Origin: Congeria kusceri
Taxonomy: Eukaryota > Mollusca > Bivalvia > Myida > Dreissenidae
Length of the DNA: 64,000 bases
Reading direction: 5' to 3'
Assembly: GCA_027627225.1 (NCBI GenBank)
Contig: JAPFQT010000037.1
Span: 992,001-1,056,000, forward strand
Under the pieces are notes generated by a model. The model was not told the DNA's origin. It saw only the letters and a list, made by a program, of their open reading frames with translations, and did no database searches. The position numbers and the translations under genes are program-made. This document shows, in pieces, positions 21,302 through 31,639 of this stretch (the first letter of the stretch is position 1; every line of letters starts with the position of its first letter).

Positions 21302-24300
21302 CTGGAAAACAGAGTCACATCAAGATATTAAATAACTTTAAATGTTTAAGCATGTTAATACACAAACTGCAGTGACATTGTATTATTAATGTGTTGTTAA
21401 ACAGACAATTACACATCTTAAAGATCTGCATATAATCCAATAATAATAAATACTTTAGTTTGACAGGAAGGTTCTGTATCAGTTTATTGCCTAAAAGTTT
21501 GACACGTTAACTGGTGAGTTAGAATTGAAGTCTACCACAATTACACAGATGGAAACAATTACACGGTACAATGAACATGTACACATGAATGTGTCAGCTG
21601 ATGTAACTATATGCAGTAATAATGGATTTCCTATACATGTATACATGATTACAATATATTGACATATTAGTGAAATTGACATGAGCTGACATATTTCATA
21701 CATGTACAACATTGTGATTGTAGTTATTTTAGTAACATTTTACTACAAGTAAATAATGTTTCAAAACAAATGGGATTGGAACTTTTCTATCTAGTTCTTC
21801 TTCACCAGTTATAAAAGCCAGTAACTGTTGTTAATTTTAGAATTTTATAAACATAAATAAATTTCTCAAATTTCAAATACAACAATTTGAGGTTTATAGA
21901 TTTAATATAATGTTATGAAGCAATGTTAATTATAAAAATAAACATACATGTATAGTAATTTCCAAATCACAAAGTTTAAACAATAGGTCACAAAGTGCGT
22001 CACTGAAAAGCACTCAGTGTCTATTTATAGACATGCCATGAAGTGACAGTCAAAATACTTTATTACTTATATATATAAATCAATAATATTGAAAATCATT
22101 CTCAACTGCTGTTGTAAACTTAAATTGACACATGTACATTCTACAACTATGCAGTCTTACAATTAAGTTATGATACATATTTCTAATAATATCCGGATGA
22201 ACCCGCCATGATTCTAACCTGTCAGACTACCGGATGTATCCTCAAACAGCTTGCTGACCAGTTTCCCACTCAGTGCGTACTTGTACAGTGCAGTACGATC
22301 AGTGACATACAGGTCCCCCTGGTGGTGGGCGATACCTTCACATTCATGTCGTAACTGAAGCTTCCTGCCCTTCACCAGCTGCCCATTGTTGACTGAGATA
22401 AACTGGATCCCATGTGTGTTAGCATCATTCAGAGTAACAGCAACTTCACTGTGTGTTATATGACATATGTCCAATGGATTAGTTGACACATCACAATGAG
22501 AAAGCACCCTGTACTGCTGGTCCAACAGCTTCAATTTCTCATTACTGTAGTCTACAACAAGAATCTGGCCATCAGGGAGAACACATATGCCACTGATAAT
22601 GCAACGTGATGAATCACTTGGTATCCACACATTATACTCTGACTTTCCTTTAACAGTCAATAGTTGGTCTGGGTTTCCCTGCACTGTCAATGGCTGGGTA
22701 CTGTGTACAATCCTCCCCAGACCTGACAGTTTGGACAAGTACTGCTCAATGTCACTGTTAGGCTGGAATGTTAGTGAACTTTTAACCTGAGCAGAGTTCT
22801 CCTTCAAATATGTTTCTGACTGTTGTATTTTGTCACTACATTTCTTGCTTGCTATAAAGGAGAGTTCTTTCATGCTCATATCACTTATGTCCTGAATGGC
22901 TTCATGCAGTATTTTCAAGTCGTCACGAAGCCTACTGCAGTTGTTCACATCAGTCTTGAGAGAAGCTTGCAGGCTTGTGAGTGTGTTTTTCATTTCCTTC
23001 AAAGTGATTTTTTCAATATTGTCTAAAGTATCATTTATTTTTCTGCGTGTTTCTTGTATTTTGTGTAATTGTTCATCATATGAACCCTGCAGTGACTTAA
23101 TGCTGGTCTCCCAATTTGTTTGAAGATTGTTCATTTGTTCCTGAATTGTTTGAAGCTTCACTGCAAACTGATGCAGGTCAGTTGACTGGGTTTTGACACA
23201 CTCAGATACAAGCGTCACTGTGGTGCACTGTCTGAAACAAAATATAGTATATTATAATAAAATGCTTAAAATAATTCGGCAAATTTTTCTTAAATATTAA
23301 TAAAAATACTGTTATACATATTCTAAGTTCAAAGCTTGTGAGATGGATGGTTTACATTGGCCCTTTCAAAACAATATGTGGCGTGTCGTCGGAAAACCGG
23401 GCTTAATGCATGTGTGTAAAGTGTCGTCCCGGATCAGCCTGTGCGGAATCAGGGATGGCACTTTCCGCCTATAGTGGATTTAAGAGACTTGAAACGGAAA
23501 ATAACATAGCTCAAGTGCCATCCCGGATTAGCCTGTGCAGAATGACACTTAATGCACATGCATTAAGGCGTTTTCCCACGACATGCCTCAAATATTCTTC
23601 TACTGGATATTTAAGCGTACTTAGGCAATAAAATATCACGCGAGGCACATGAGTGTCTGTATCGTTCTACTGGCTTATTAAGTAAGGAGTGTCACAAGCA
23701 AAAGGACCCTGATAAGCCATATAAGAAAACAAGAGCTATCGGATACAGTGCGCTAGACTTTTCTTGTGCTTGTCAGAGTTACTGACATTTTTTTCTTAAA
23801 CAAGAAACATGGAAATTCCACGAAAACCAAACTTTTCTAACGGAATATATTAAAGTCAGCACATCAATAAAATTTATGGTAATGGTAAATTTGACCTTGA
23901 CCCCACCCACCCCATATGCAATCCTCAGCAAGGTCTCGATATAAGCTATCTATGCATTGAATTTCATTAATATCTCAGTGTGTTCTTAAGTTATTGAGCG
24001 GAAACAATTTTTCCATTTTTAGAAACAGTGACCTTGACATCACCCACCTCATATGCAATCCCACTCGTGGTCTCGATATAAGGTAACTATATATTAAGTT
24101 TCATTAAAATATCTCAATGCGTCTCAAATTATTAAGCGGAAACCATTTTTTTATTTTTAGTAACAGTGACATTGACCCCACCCACCCATATGCAATCACA
24201 AGCAAGGTCTTGATAAAAAGTGTCTATGTCTAAAGTTTTATTAAAATATCTCAATGCGTTCTCAAGTTATTGAGCGGAAACCGTTTTTCTATTTTAGTAA

Positions 24301-27300
24301 CAGTGACCTTGACCCTTGACCATATACGCAATCGCAAGAGAGGTCGCAAGATAAGGTACGTATGTTTTAAGTTTCATTAAAATATCTCAGTGCATTCTCA
24401 AGTTATTGAGCGGAAACCGTTAATTATATTTTTAGTAACAATGACCTTAACCCCACCCACCCCATATGCAATCTCATGCAAGGTCTCGATATAAGGTATG
24501 TACATGTAAAGTTTCATACAATTCTCAATGCTATCTCAAGTTATTGAGCAAGTTAAATTTCATTAAAATATCTCAATGTGTGTTGAAATTATTGAGTAAA
24601 AACCGTTTTTCTATTATTAGTAACAGTGACCTTGACCCCACCAACCTCATATTCAATTCCAAGTAAGGTCTTGATATAAGGTACCTATGTTTTAAGAGTT
24701 ATTAAAATATCTCAATACGTTCTCAAATTATTGAGAAGAAAATGTATTTCTGTTTTAGTAAGTGACCTTGACCTTGACACCACCTATTCCAAATGCAATC
24801 TTAAGCGAGGACTCGTTATAAGATATCTATGTTTGAAGTTTCATTACAATAGCTTAATCCGTTCTCAAGTTAGGGAGCGGTAACAAAAAGTTGCGAAACT
24901 AGCTTACCGAAAAACTTTAACCTGTCCATATAGCTTATATGCATACATGCCATATGTCCCGGTCTCACCAGGATTGTCCCGGTTTCGCGAGGTCTGTCCT
25001 GGCGTCCCGGTGAAATGCATTTTGTCCCAGTCAATCACAAAAATTGATGTTTGTGTACCACAAAACTTACATTGGGCCAACAATTAACTTCAGATCGTTA
25101 ATCCCTTTATCGGTCCCTATGACAACAATACCCGCTTGCCGCCTGTCAGAGAGGAGCAGTAATGATACCCCATTAGCGATTTATTGATCTTTTGTCACAC
25201 TTTTTGCGGGGTTACTGTCTTTAATCTTGTATTGTTCACATCGCAAAATTTGATGCAGTTAATGACTCAGTGTATAGTGGAACGTAGCCCAGGTATAAGT
25301 CTGCTGGAGTCGTCTCCTTTGAAAACGCATTTGTTTATTTGACAATCAGAATTTATATTTGCGTGTTTCGTGTACTTTCTTTGATGTCATAATTAAAAAT
25401 TCATGTTATCGTTTATATTATTGAATAAATATGATTAAAATATATGCGTGTGTATGTTTGAGTGATTCATTTTGGGTGTTTATTGTTTGAACTATAACTA
25501 TATAGACCACGAAACGGAATAGGACCTAGGTTAGATACGATAAACTATTATTATTACTTTTTGTTCCGACAAAATCACAAAATTAATGTGTCCCGGTCAT
25601 ATGTCCTGGCGATTTTTTGGCAATGTCCCGTTTTGGCCTGAAAAAATTATAACATGTATGCTTATACTTAAAATTTCTAAGTGTAAAAAGGCCATTAATT
25701 TTGAAAAATTTCAAACTAGAGTTATCAAAATAGGCCTATGAGTCTATTTTAATATAGGGAATAAGTCTTCTAAGTTTGAATGAAATCCCTCAAGCCATTT
25801 CTGAGAAACCAGCTTACCGAAAAACTTTAACCTGTCCATATAGTTATATATAAAATTTCTAAGTGTAAAAAGGCCCATTAAATTGACAAATTTCAAACTA
25901 GAGTTACCAAACTTGGCCTATAGGTTCATTTTAATGTGGGGAATGAATGTTATAAGTTTAAATGCAATCCCTCAAGCCATTCCTGAGAAACAAGCTTACC
26001 AAAAAACTTTAACATAGCTTGGATGCCGACGCTGACACCGGGCGACTAGATAGCTTGCCTTTTCTTCGAAAAATCAAGCTAAAAATGACCCAAATCTCTG
26101 GCGGCCATGTTTTTGAACCAAATCAAAATAATTTGTTTTGGTTGAGAACTATGTGAGGAACATTTCTGTGAAATTCCTTCGAAATCCAACCAGTGGTTTC
26201 TAACATAAAGATCTTCAAAATTTTAAATATAATTATATTAGGAAAATTGGCCAGCCCGTTGGCGGCCATTTGTTTAAGGACCTAAACCATTTGAGCAACT
26301 TTGGTAGAAAACCACCCAAGGAACATTTCTGTCAAAGAAGTTCGAAATCCAACAAGATTTTCAAATTTTTCAATAAAAACATACAAGGTAAAAATGCCTG
26401 CCTCCATAGTTTTTACAACAGACCTTAACAATTTGAGATACTATTGTAGAGAACCTCCCAAGGAACAGTAAAATTATTTCTAAATCCAACCAATAGTTTC
26501 AGACAAAGATTTTCAAAGTCTTCAATACAGCCATTTTGTTTTTCAACTGAGCATCAACATTTGATCAATTTTGGTAGAGGACAACCCAAGGAACTTTTTT
26601 TCTAAATTATTAGAAAATTCATCAAGAGGTTGAGGATGAGATGTCATTTAAATATATTTCTATTTAAAGCTCTGGTGGCCATTTTTTGCAGCGGACTGGA
26701 AAGATTGGAGTGACTTTGATGAGGACAATCCAAGAAACATCTGTGTGAAGTTTCAGCAACTGTTTTCGGAGGAGATGTCGTTTAAAGGAAAAATATACGG
26801 ACGCACACACACACGATGGACGACCGCCATGGCATAAGCTCGTTGGCCTTCGGCCAGTTAAGCTTAAAATGAACATGCCAGCATTTGAATAAAAGCTACC
26901 TTGTTTGCAAAATAGTGAAGAAAAGGCAATAATGGAATTTCAAAGACTGAGCATGACTGTATTTTAATAGCTTTACATTTCTATATCAGATACAATAGAT
27001 TCACTCTCAACCCTTGACGTGTAACTGATATCAAGAAGAGAGGTATTGAAGTCAATCTCAAACTGTACTAACCTTGATATGTACTGATTTTATAAAAGGT
27101 TAACATTCAGGTAGTCAGTTTACCTGTTGAACATTGGTATCCAGGTAAAAACTGGAAGTTTAAAACTGCACCATTTCTGATATATATAAATATGTCGGGT
27201 TCTCAAGCCAATCGTTACATGTATGTTATTGTCCTCAACTTAATTCTTGTTTATATTAATAAACATACTAAATCAGATTGGTCTAAAAAGTAAATTGTCT

Positions 27301-27692
27301 AATAATAAGGATTATTGTTATCTTAACAATCATTTTAACAAAAATGTCATAAGATACCTGTGATTAAGTAGAATACAATTTGAGCAGCACAGCTGTCCAT
27401 GGTCTTCACAGAAAATTTCCAATTTTTTGTCTTTGTGAACTTCGCATTTCATCAGAAAATCCTCCACCTTCTTTGAAATTGGCCATTTGTTCATTTTTCC
27501 CCTTCCATAAGGGGAATGTTTTTTAAACAACTGACCATGATGATGAATACATTTTCCACAATAAAACTTTGAACATGTTTCACAGTAAAATTCTGCGACT
27601 ACTTCAATAGACTGCTCTTCGCAGGTAGAACAACAAAAATCTTTAAATTCATTTGACCCTTTAGCAGCAGTAGACATAGAAAATGTGGCCAT
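20952..27692 (-). CDS. TRIM-like protein: two B-boxes, coiled coil, C-terminal beta-propeller (3 coding exons)
   Basis: Exons 27692-27358, 23231-22219 and 21301-20952 join with GT/AG sites and phases 2 then 1, giving 1,698 nt and 565 aa. Residues 21-59 form a first B-box (CX2C, CX2C, CX2C and His). Residues 83-111 form a B-box 2 (C83/H86, C95/H98, C103/C106, H111). Exon 2 continues with LNHRQC and a long coiled coil (about 120-215). The rest is beta-rich with NHL/propeller-like repeats (GICVLPDGQILVVDYSN, GCAVSPTGDRIYIS, VQVDREG-type turns). There is no RING finger, so direct E3 ligase activity is not supported. Such RING-less TRIM2/3/56/71-like proteins form large families in bivalves and are usually linked to innate immunity or protein scaffolding; that role is inference. 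Likely cytoplasmic: no signal peptide or membrane segment. The start is the first Met before the B-box, with an in-frame stop upstream. Confidence 0.85.
21302..22218 (-). other. Intron 2 of the TRIM-like gene
   Basis: 917 bp, AT-rich, bounded by GT (GTTAGA) and AG (TTTCCAG) on the minus strand. No repeat element recognised. Confidence 0.75.
22219..23231 (-). CDS. TRIM-like gene, coding exon 2 (coiled coil and first propeller blades)
   Basis: The acceptor TATTTTGTTTCAG precedes ACAGTGCACCACAG. The first A completes the split Arg of exon 1, giving NHRQCTTVTLVSECV, the expected continuation of a B-box 2. The exon is open for 1,013 nt. It ends GGTAGTCTGACAG before GTTAGAAT, leaving phase 1. Heptad-like stretches (residues about 120-215 of the protein) are followed by a Ser/Pro-poor linker and beta repeats. 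Confidence 0.85.
23387..23592. mobile_element. Palindromic MITE of the GTGTCGTCCCGGAT type
   Basis: The ends are inverted: GTCGGAAAACCGGGCTTAAT-GCATGTG on the left and CACATGCATTAAGG-CGTTTTCCC-ACGAC on the right. Inside, AAGTGTCGTCCCGGATCAGC with CTGTGCGGAAT is mirrored by AAGTGCCATCCCGGATTAGC with CTGTGCAGAAT. I recall this hairpin family as very abundant in bivalve genomes. Confidence 0.8.
23728..26075 (-). mobile_element. HINE-like element, family CGCTAGAC, in intron 1
   Basis: The left end is AACAAGAGC, hairpin TATC-G-GATA, then GCGCTAGACTTTTCTTG (about 23750). The right end is TTCTTCGAAAAATCAAGCTA, its diverged inverse. The interior has about 140-bp units (TGACCTTGACCCCACCCACC, CCATATGCAATCCCAAG, AAGTTTCATTAAAATATCTC, TTATTGAGCGGAAACC), then a second unit type (CTTACCGAAAAACTTTAACC, AAGTGTAAAAAGGCCCATTA). 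No target duplication at either end. Confidence 0.7.
24940..25659. mobile_element. Short-TIR DNA element nested in the intronic HINE-like element
   Basis: The host unit should read CATATAG-TTATA-AAATTTCTAAG, as it does at 25838-25863. Here it is split by 720 bp. GCATACATG at the left end is inverted as CATGTATGC at the right, and GCTTATA or TTATA is repeated on both sides (24933-24939, 25660-25666). The interior carries clustered TGTCCCGGTC and GTCCTGGCG motifs near both ends. No transposase seen. Confidence 0.7.
27358..27692 (-). CDS. TRIM-like gene, coding exon 1 (B-box region)
   Basis: ATG at 27692-27690. The exon encodes 111 codons plus two bases and ends CTTAATCACAG followed by GTATCTT, a canonical donor in phase 2. 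Reading through the donor gives only nine more residues before a stop, which supports splicing here. A pyrimidine-rich TTTTGTTTGCTGAAAG just upstream of the ATG could be the acceptor of a 5' non-coding intron. Confidence 0.85.
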
Positions 27693-27699
27693 TTTGCTT

Positions 27700-28529
27700 A
27701 TTGACTTTCAGCAAACAAAACTTGACAACTTAAATTAAATTGAAATATTAATGTCACAGTGTCTCTGTTTAAATAAATAAATATTCCAGAAAGCACACAT
27801 TAAATGTAGTGGCAATTATAGTCAAGCAATAAAAACTTCCAATGAACAGAAACCAAGATAACCTTCAAATGACGCTCAGTGGTCTGATACATGTACCAGT
27901 AAACAGTGTAACTATGTAACTGTCACGTGAGTATTAGGTCACGTGAGTATTGGATTAATTTAAATATTGCACTGCCACAAAGGTTTGTAGCTGAATATCA
28001 GGTTACATTGAACAAGTGTTTATCACACAGACCAAATGCAGTTGGTTTAAACGTGTACTGATCAATGTCTATAGAATGTTCATTATTTAAGAGATTTACC
28101 ACACTGACTATTTTATCACAATTGTCATTTCCTTTTGCCAAAATAGCAAACTGATTTGATCTTTTTCTCTTCAGTCATTTTTAAAACAATTTCCCTGTTT
28201 AATTCTTGTAATATGATGCCATCTCCAATAATTATAACCAAAGGGAGACAACTCCTGTCCTAAAACACTTAAATTGTCTGACCCACATTAAGGACACACT
28301 GTCAGTATCAAATTTGGGTTCCAACTGTTTATGTGGAGACTCACAATCAAACTTCAAATACAAAGTGAGGCAGAAACTGCTTTAAAAATATTTGTTTATA
28401 TTTACTTTTTTCTGTGAAAATCAACTTTATTGGAAATCATCTGATCATATATGCCCATTTTTTTCAGGTTTTTCAACTTTCTTGTATTGTTTCAGAGAAC
28501 AAGTTTAAAGCAAAATGTTCACAATAAAT
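27700..28529. other. Upstream region of the TRIM-like gene
   Basis: AT-rich. Contains a direct CACGTGAGTATT repeat (about 27925 and 27940) and no recognised repeat element. It would be the first intron if the 5' exon at 28966-29110 is real. No TATA-type core promoter can be assigned. Confidence 0.35.
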
Positions 28530-28815
28530 GACAATTCTAACATGTAAAATGCAGAATTTTTCTATAGACAAAAATTCACCATTGTTAAACTATCAATAAA
28601 CAACCCAAAATTAGTTTGGAAACTGTAAAATATAGATTGCATTGTAACTGCAAAAAAAATTGTGCTAGGTCATGTTACAATTGAAATAATTTTCGATTAT
28701 CGTTGTTAATCGGCTAATAAACACTAACAGCCTTGTGGTTTAATTCATACGCATCAGAACACAAAATCGCTGTTTATTAGCCAATAAACAACTCTAAATG
28801 CAAAATTATTTCTTA
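28530..28815. mobile_element. Family P palindromic element, copy 6
   Basis: ATTCTAACATGTAAAAT (28535), TTTTCTATAGACAAAAATTC, ATTGTAACTGCAAAA, GGTCATGTTACAATTGAAAT, then arms at about 28696-28725 and 28767-28790 with CATACGCATCAGAAC between. One arm is reduced (AATCGGCTAATAAACAC). Confidence 0.65.
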
Positions 28816-28880
28816 ATTAACGACAGACGCCGGAGGATGACTGACCACAATATCTCTCAGTTCGAGATCAGGTGAGCTAA
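28816..28880. mobile_element. HINE-like right terminus preceding the exon-like segment, copy at 28.8 kb
   Basis: GATGACTGACCACAATATCT, then TTCGAGATCAGGTGAGCTAA. The same order (GACTGACCACAATAG, then CAGGTGAGCTAAAA) occurs just left of the exon-like segments at 49.4 and 62.3 kb and, decayed, at 41.4 kb. Confidence 0.6.
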
Positions 28881-28965
28881 AAATCTGTTGGGTGCTACCA
28901 CACAACATTTAGGCAGCGTGTCACTGCTTTAGCAACTGTTGTTGTTGATCTCCATGTCATCTTAC

Positions 28966-29110
28966 CTTGGCAATACCTCGGGTTGCAATCCTTAACTCAA
29001 TAGCTACCACAACCAAGGTCACTTCTGTCGGTACAGGTCCTGTGTCTGGCCCGAGTTCCATTCCAGCTGTTTATTCCCTGGCTGACCAATCTATTTCTGT
29101 ACATCACTGC
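28966..29110 (-). other. Exon-like segment with conserved splice donor (possible 5' UTR exon)
   Basis: On the minus strand it ends TATTGCCAAG followed by GTAAGAT, an excellent donor. Diverged copies with the same donor occur at 50216 and 62463, and one with a lost donor (CAAG-TTATG) at 41516. Shared upstream text includes TTGGTCAGCCAG, GGAATGGAACTC, CCAGACAC and GGACCTGTACCGAC. No frame is open in all copies, so it is not protein coding. Its place 1.3 kb upstream of the TRIM-like start, on the same strand, would suit a non-coding first exon. This is inference. Confidence 0.45.
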
Positions 29111-29217
29111 CAGACGCATCTGTTCGGGTATGTGTGTAAATACAATTAAATAATATTGGCACTCATGTGGATGTTTCGTTAATGATTATAAGTGAAGACT
29201 TCATCAAGCTTTATATT

Positions 29218-30244
29218 AACAAGAGCTGTCTCAGGACAGCGCGCTCGACTATTCAACCGCTTTGTCAGAGTTATCAGCCTTTATCACTACAAAAAAAGAG
29301 GTATACTTCTCCTAAAATACTGGTCACAGATATGTGCCTTGGTCAGTGACCTTATATAATGACCTTGAAGACGTGTGTGATCTTTTAGTTGAATATCTGT
29401 AGCAGATATAGAGATAATCCTACTAAATTGAACGTCAGAGCTATGGGCCTTGGTCAGTGACTTTATACAATGACCCTGAAGACATGTGTAAAGTTTCAAT
29501 TGAATATCTGTAGTAGTTATAGAGATATAGATTTGTTGCACGCGAACTTTAACCTGAATTCAGAAGTACAAAAAGGGGCATATTTCTGCTAAATTATTGG
29601 TTAGAGTTATGGGCCTTGGTCTGTGACCTTACATAATGACTCCGAAAACATATAAAGTCGCAATGGTGTAGTGGATATGGTGTCCATCTTGCGACCGGAG
29701 GTCCCGGGTTCGATCCCCACTCAGGGAGCGTTCTCAAGATCTTTCCAAAGACACCAAGTACTGGTTCTTCCCAGGAAAAGCACTCGAGAGTGTCTTTATA
29801 AGCCAAGGCTTTCGATGCAAACTAAAATAAATAGGTTTAAACTAAACTAAGGACATGTTTGAAGTTTCAATTGAATATCTGTAGTAGTTATAGAGATATG
29901 GAGTTGTTTCCATGCAAAATTCAACCTGAATTTCTAGGTACAAAATGGGGCATAATTCTGCTAAATTGCAGGTCAGACTTATGGGCCTTGGTCAGTGACC
30001 TTACATCATGACCTCAAAGACATGTGTGCAGTTTCTTTTGAATAACTGAAGTAGTTACAGAGATATGCACTTGCTGCACGCAATCCTTAACCTGAATTTT
30101 CTCTTGCACCCAAACCTTAACCTGACATTTCTAAGTCATATCTGTAGTAGTTACAGTTACAGAAACCTTAACCAGAGCATTAGGGCGATGCGGACAAACA
30201 GGTGAGTAGTGTAGCTCGAAGTATTCTGTGAATAGTCAAGCTAA
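29218..30244 (-). mobile_element. HINE-like element, family CGCTCGACTATTC
   Basis: Left end AACAAGAGCTGTC-TCA-GGACAGC (hairpin) then GCGCTCGACTATTCAAC. Right end GTGAATAGTCAAGCTAAAA. The interior has 145-170-bp units with TATGGGCCTTGGTCAGTGAC, GAAGACATGTGTGAAG, TTGAATATCTGTAGTAGTTA and TAGAGATATG. A SINE interrupts one unit. Confidence 0.75.
29655..29851 (+). mobile_element. tRNA-derived SINE inserted in the HINE-like element
   Basis: A box TGGTGTAGTGGATATGG (29664-29680) and B box GGTTCGATCCC (29707-29717) at tRNA-like spacing. A non-tRNA body follows (CAAGTACTGGTTCTTCCCAG, CACTCGAGAGTGTCTTTATA), ending in TAAACTAAACTAA. It splits a host unit between GAAAACAT and GGACATGTTTGAAG; ACAT may be the target duplication. 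Confidence 0.75.
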
Positions 30245-30544
30245 AAATGTAAGTACTAAACAGGTCACCTGGACTTGTAAAGCAACAGAAGGGTGATAGA
30301 TAAGGGTGGTAGGTAGATAATGAAACATTATAAAATATGTCGGCATAGGTTTTTAAAAAACATAAATACTGTTTGCATAAACATTTACCACACTACTTAA
30401 AAAGGTTTATATTGCACACATATTTATTACCCGTAATAGTCTACACTTGATGTTACTCTGTATGTTTGTCAAGACCATATACAGTTCATACGCTGACAGT
30501 AAATGCAGTTAAACATTGAGTTCTATAACACTTAACTAAGTTAC

Positions 30545-30628
30545 CAGGCCTGTTGAACAGTCTGCCTGTAACTGGGAGGATCGTGTCCAGAGCCTCTTCC
30601 TGGGTCTCCACAGCCTGGTAATGACATA
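30545..30628 (-). CDS. Isolated 84-nt exon candidate, unknown protein
   Basis: Minus strand: acceptor CCATATCTTCCAG, then TATGTCATTACC..., and GGCCTG followed by donor GTAACTTAG. In the phase 1 to phase 1 reading it encodes 27 full codons: CHYQAVETQEEAL, then DTILPVTGRLFNRP. This is amphipathic, low in AT-driven residues and higher in GC than its flanks. I do not recognise the family and see no neighbouring exon that must join it. It could be an upstream exon of a gene beyond this reading, an alternative exon, or chance. Confidence 0.45.
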
Positions 30629-30984
30629 CTGGAAGATATGGTGAACATATAAATCAATGAGTACATACCAACGTACACTTTTTATAAACTATATTTTACT
30701 TATTATGCTATGGTGGTTAATTTTTTTTGCTGCATGGTTTTGCTTTATGTTGGTTTTTTTATTTCGAAACACCCCATGTATATTGACATATATGTTAACG
30801 TGAATTCTGAATACTATTAGAATTTTGTTATTTTATGTCTACTACTAATGTTCCTGCGCCTGCAAATGTGTCATCGATGACCAGTGTTTTTATTATTAAA
30901 TTAGATTTGTCAATTGGGTTTTGTCAATTGATTGAAAAAACAAGGCCATCACATTTAGCAATGCTTCGTTATTTATTATTCGCA

Positions 30985-31240
30985 ATTCTAACATGATACT
31001 CACTAATTTTTCTGTAGACACAGAACAAAATTATAGTTGTTAAACTTCCCAATAAACAACGCTAAAAGTAGTCCAGATTCTGAGTGGAGCATAGTAAAAT
31101 ACAGTTCTCATTACAATTGCAAGACTATTTGTAAAATCATATTAGAATCATAATAATTTTTGTGTTTTTGTTGTTTATCGACCAATAAACAATTCTTTGT
31201 TGTTCCGATGAGTGGCTATTAAACCAGTCTGGATAACGAC
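30985..31240. mobile_element. Family P palindromic element, copy 7
   Basis: AATTCTAACATGATACTCAC (30986), TTTTTCTGTAGACACAGAAC, CAATAAACAACGCTAAAAGT, TTACAATTGCAAGACTA, AAATCATATTAGAATC, then arm TTGTTTATCGACCAATAAAC and TTCCGATGAGTGGC. The second arm is missing. Confidence 0.65.
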
Positions 31241-31639
31241 CTCCTGGTTGAATTGGAGATGGGCTCTGCTTAGTTAGGGTCTCCAAAATTCACAGATTGG
31301 AGCAATGTCTGGAATATATCTGTTATCTGCTTTGTCTGTATGCATACAAATCATTATGCAAAAGGAGAATTGTCCTTTTATACTGTACTTTCTGCTCATG
31401 TATTCTCTTATTATGTGAAGTAAGTTGAGGTATCACAAAATAATTTTAGTCCTGACAAAAAATCAACAAAGGGTAGTGTTCAAAACTTATGTGCAATTAT
31501 GAAATATGGTTCTTGTAAATCATTCTGTGCAGAATTAACAAAATGCCTTTTATCATTTTTTGAATTATGCTTTGCACACTCATAAATAAATGGGAAGTAA
31601 TTCAATAACCTTACAAGTCAGGTTCTTGCATGCAACACA

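Larger units (their letters stand above)
23640..26873. mobile_element. Tandem-repeat element (GGCGGCCATGTTTTT units), split by another element
   Basis: The left piece, 23640-23727, has GAGGCACATGAGTGTC then TGTATCGTTCTACTGGCTTA, a terminus also seen at 42050. It stops at AGCCATATAAGAA. The right piece, 26076-26873, resumes with ATGACCC...TGGCGGCCATGTTTTTGAAC and has about 150-bp units (GAACATTTCTGTGAAATT, AATCCAACCAGTGGTTTC). It ends CTTCGGCCAGTTAAGCTTAA. Joined, the junction matches units such as 13131 (AGCCATATAAGAAAAACTGC). The two outer ends do not look like a matching pair, so the true right end is uncertain. Confidence 0.6.
23232..27357 (-). other. Intron 1 of the TRIM-like gene, packed with nested repeats
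   Basis: 4,126 bp bounded by GTATCTT and TTTGTTTCAG on the minus strand. It contains a MITE (23387-23592), an interrupted tandem-repeat element (23640-26873), a HINE-like element inside that (23728-26075) and a TIR element inside the last (24940-25659). Confidence 0.75.
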
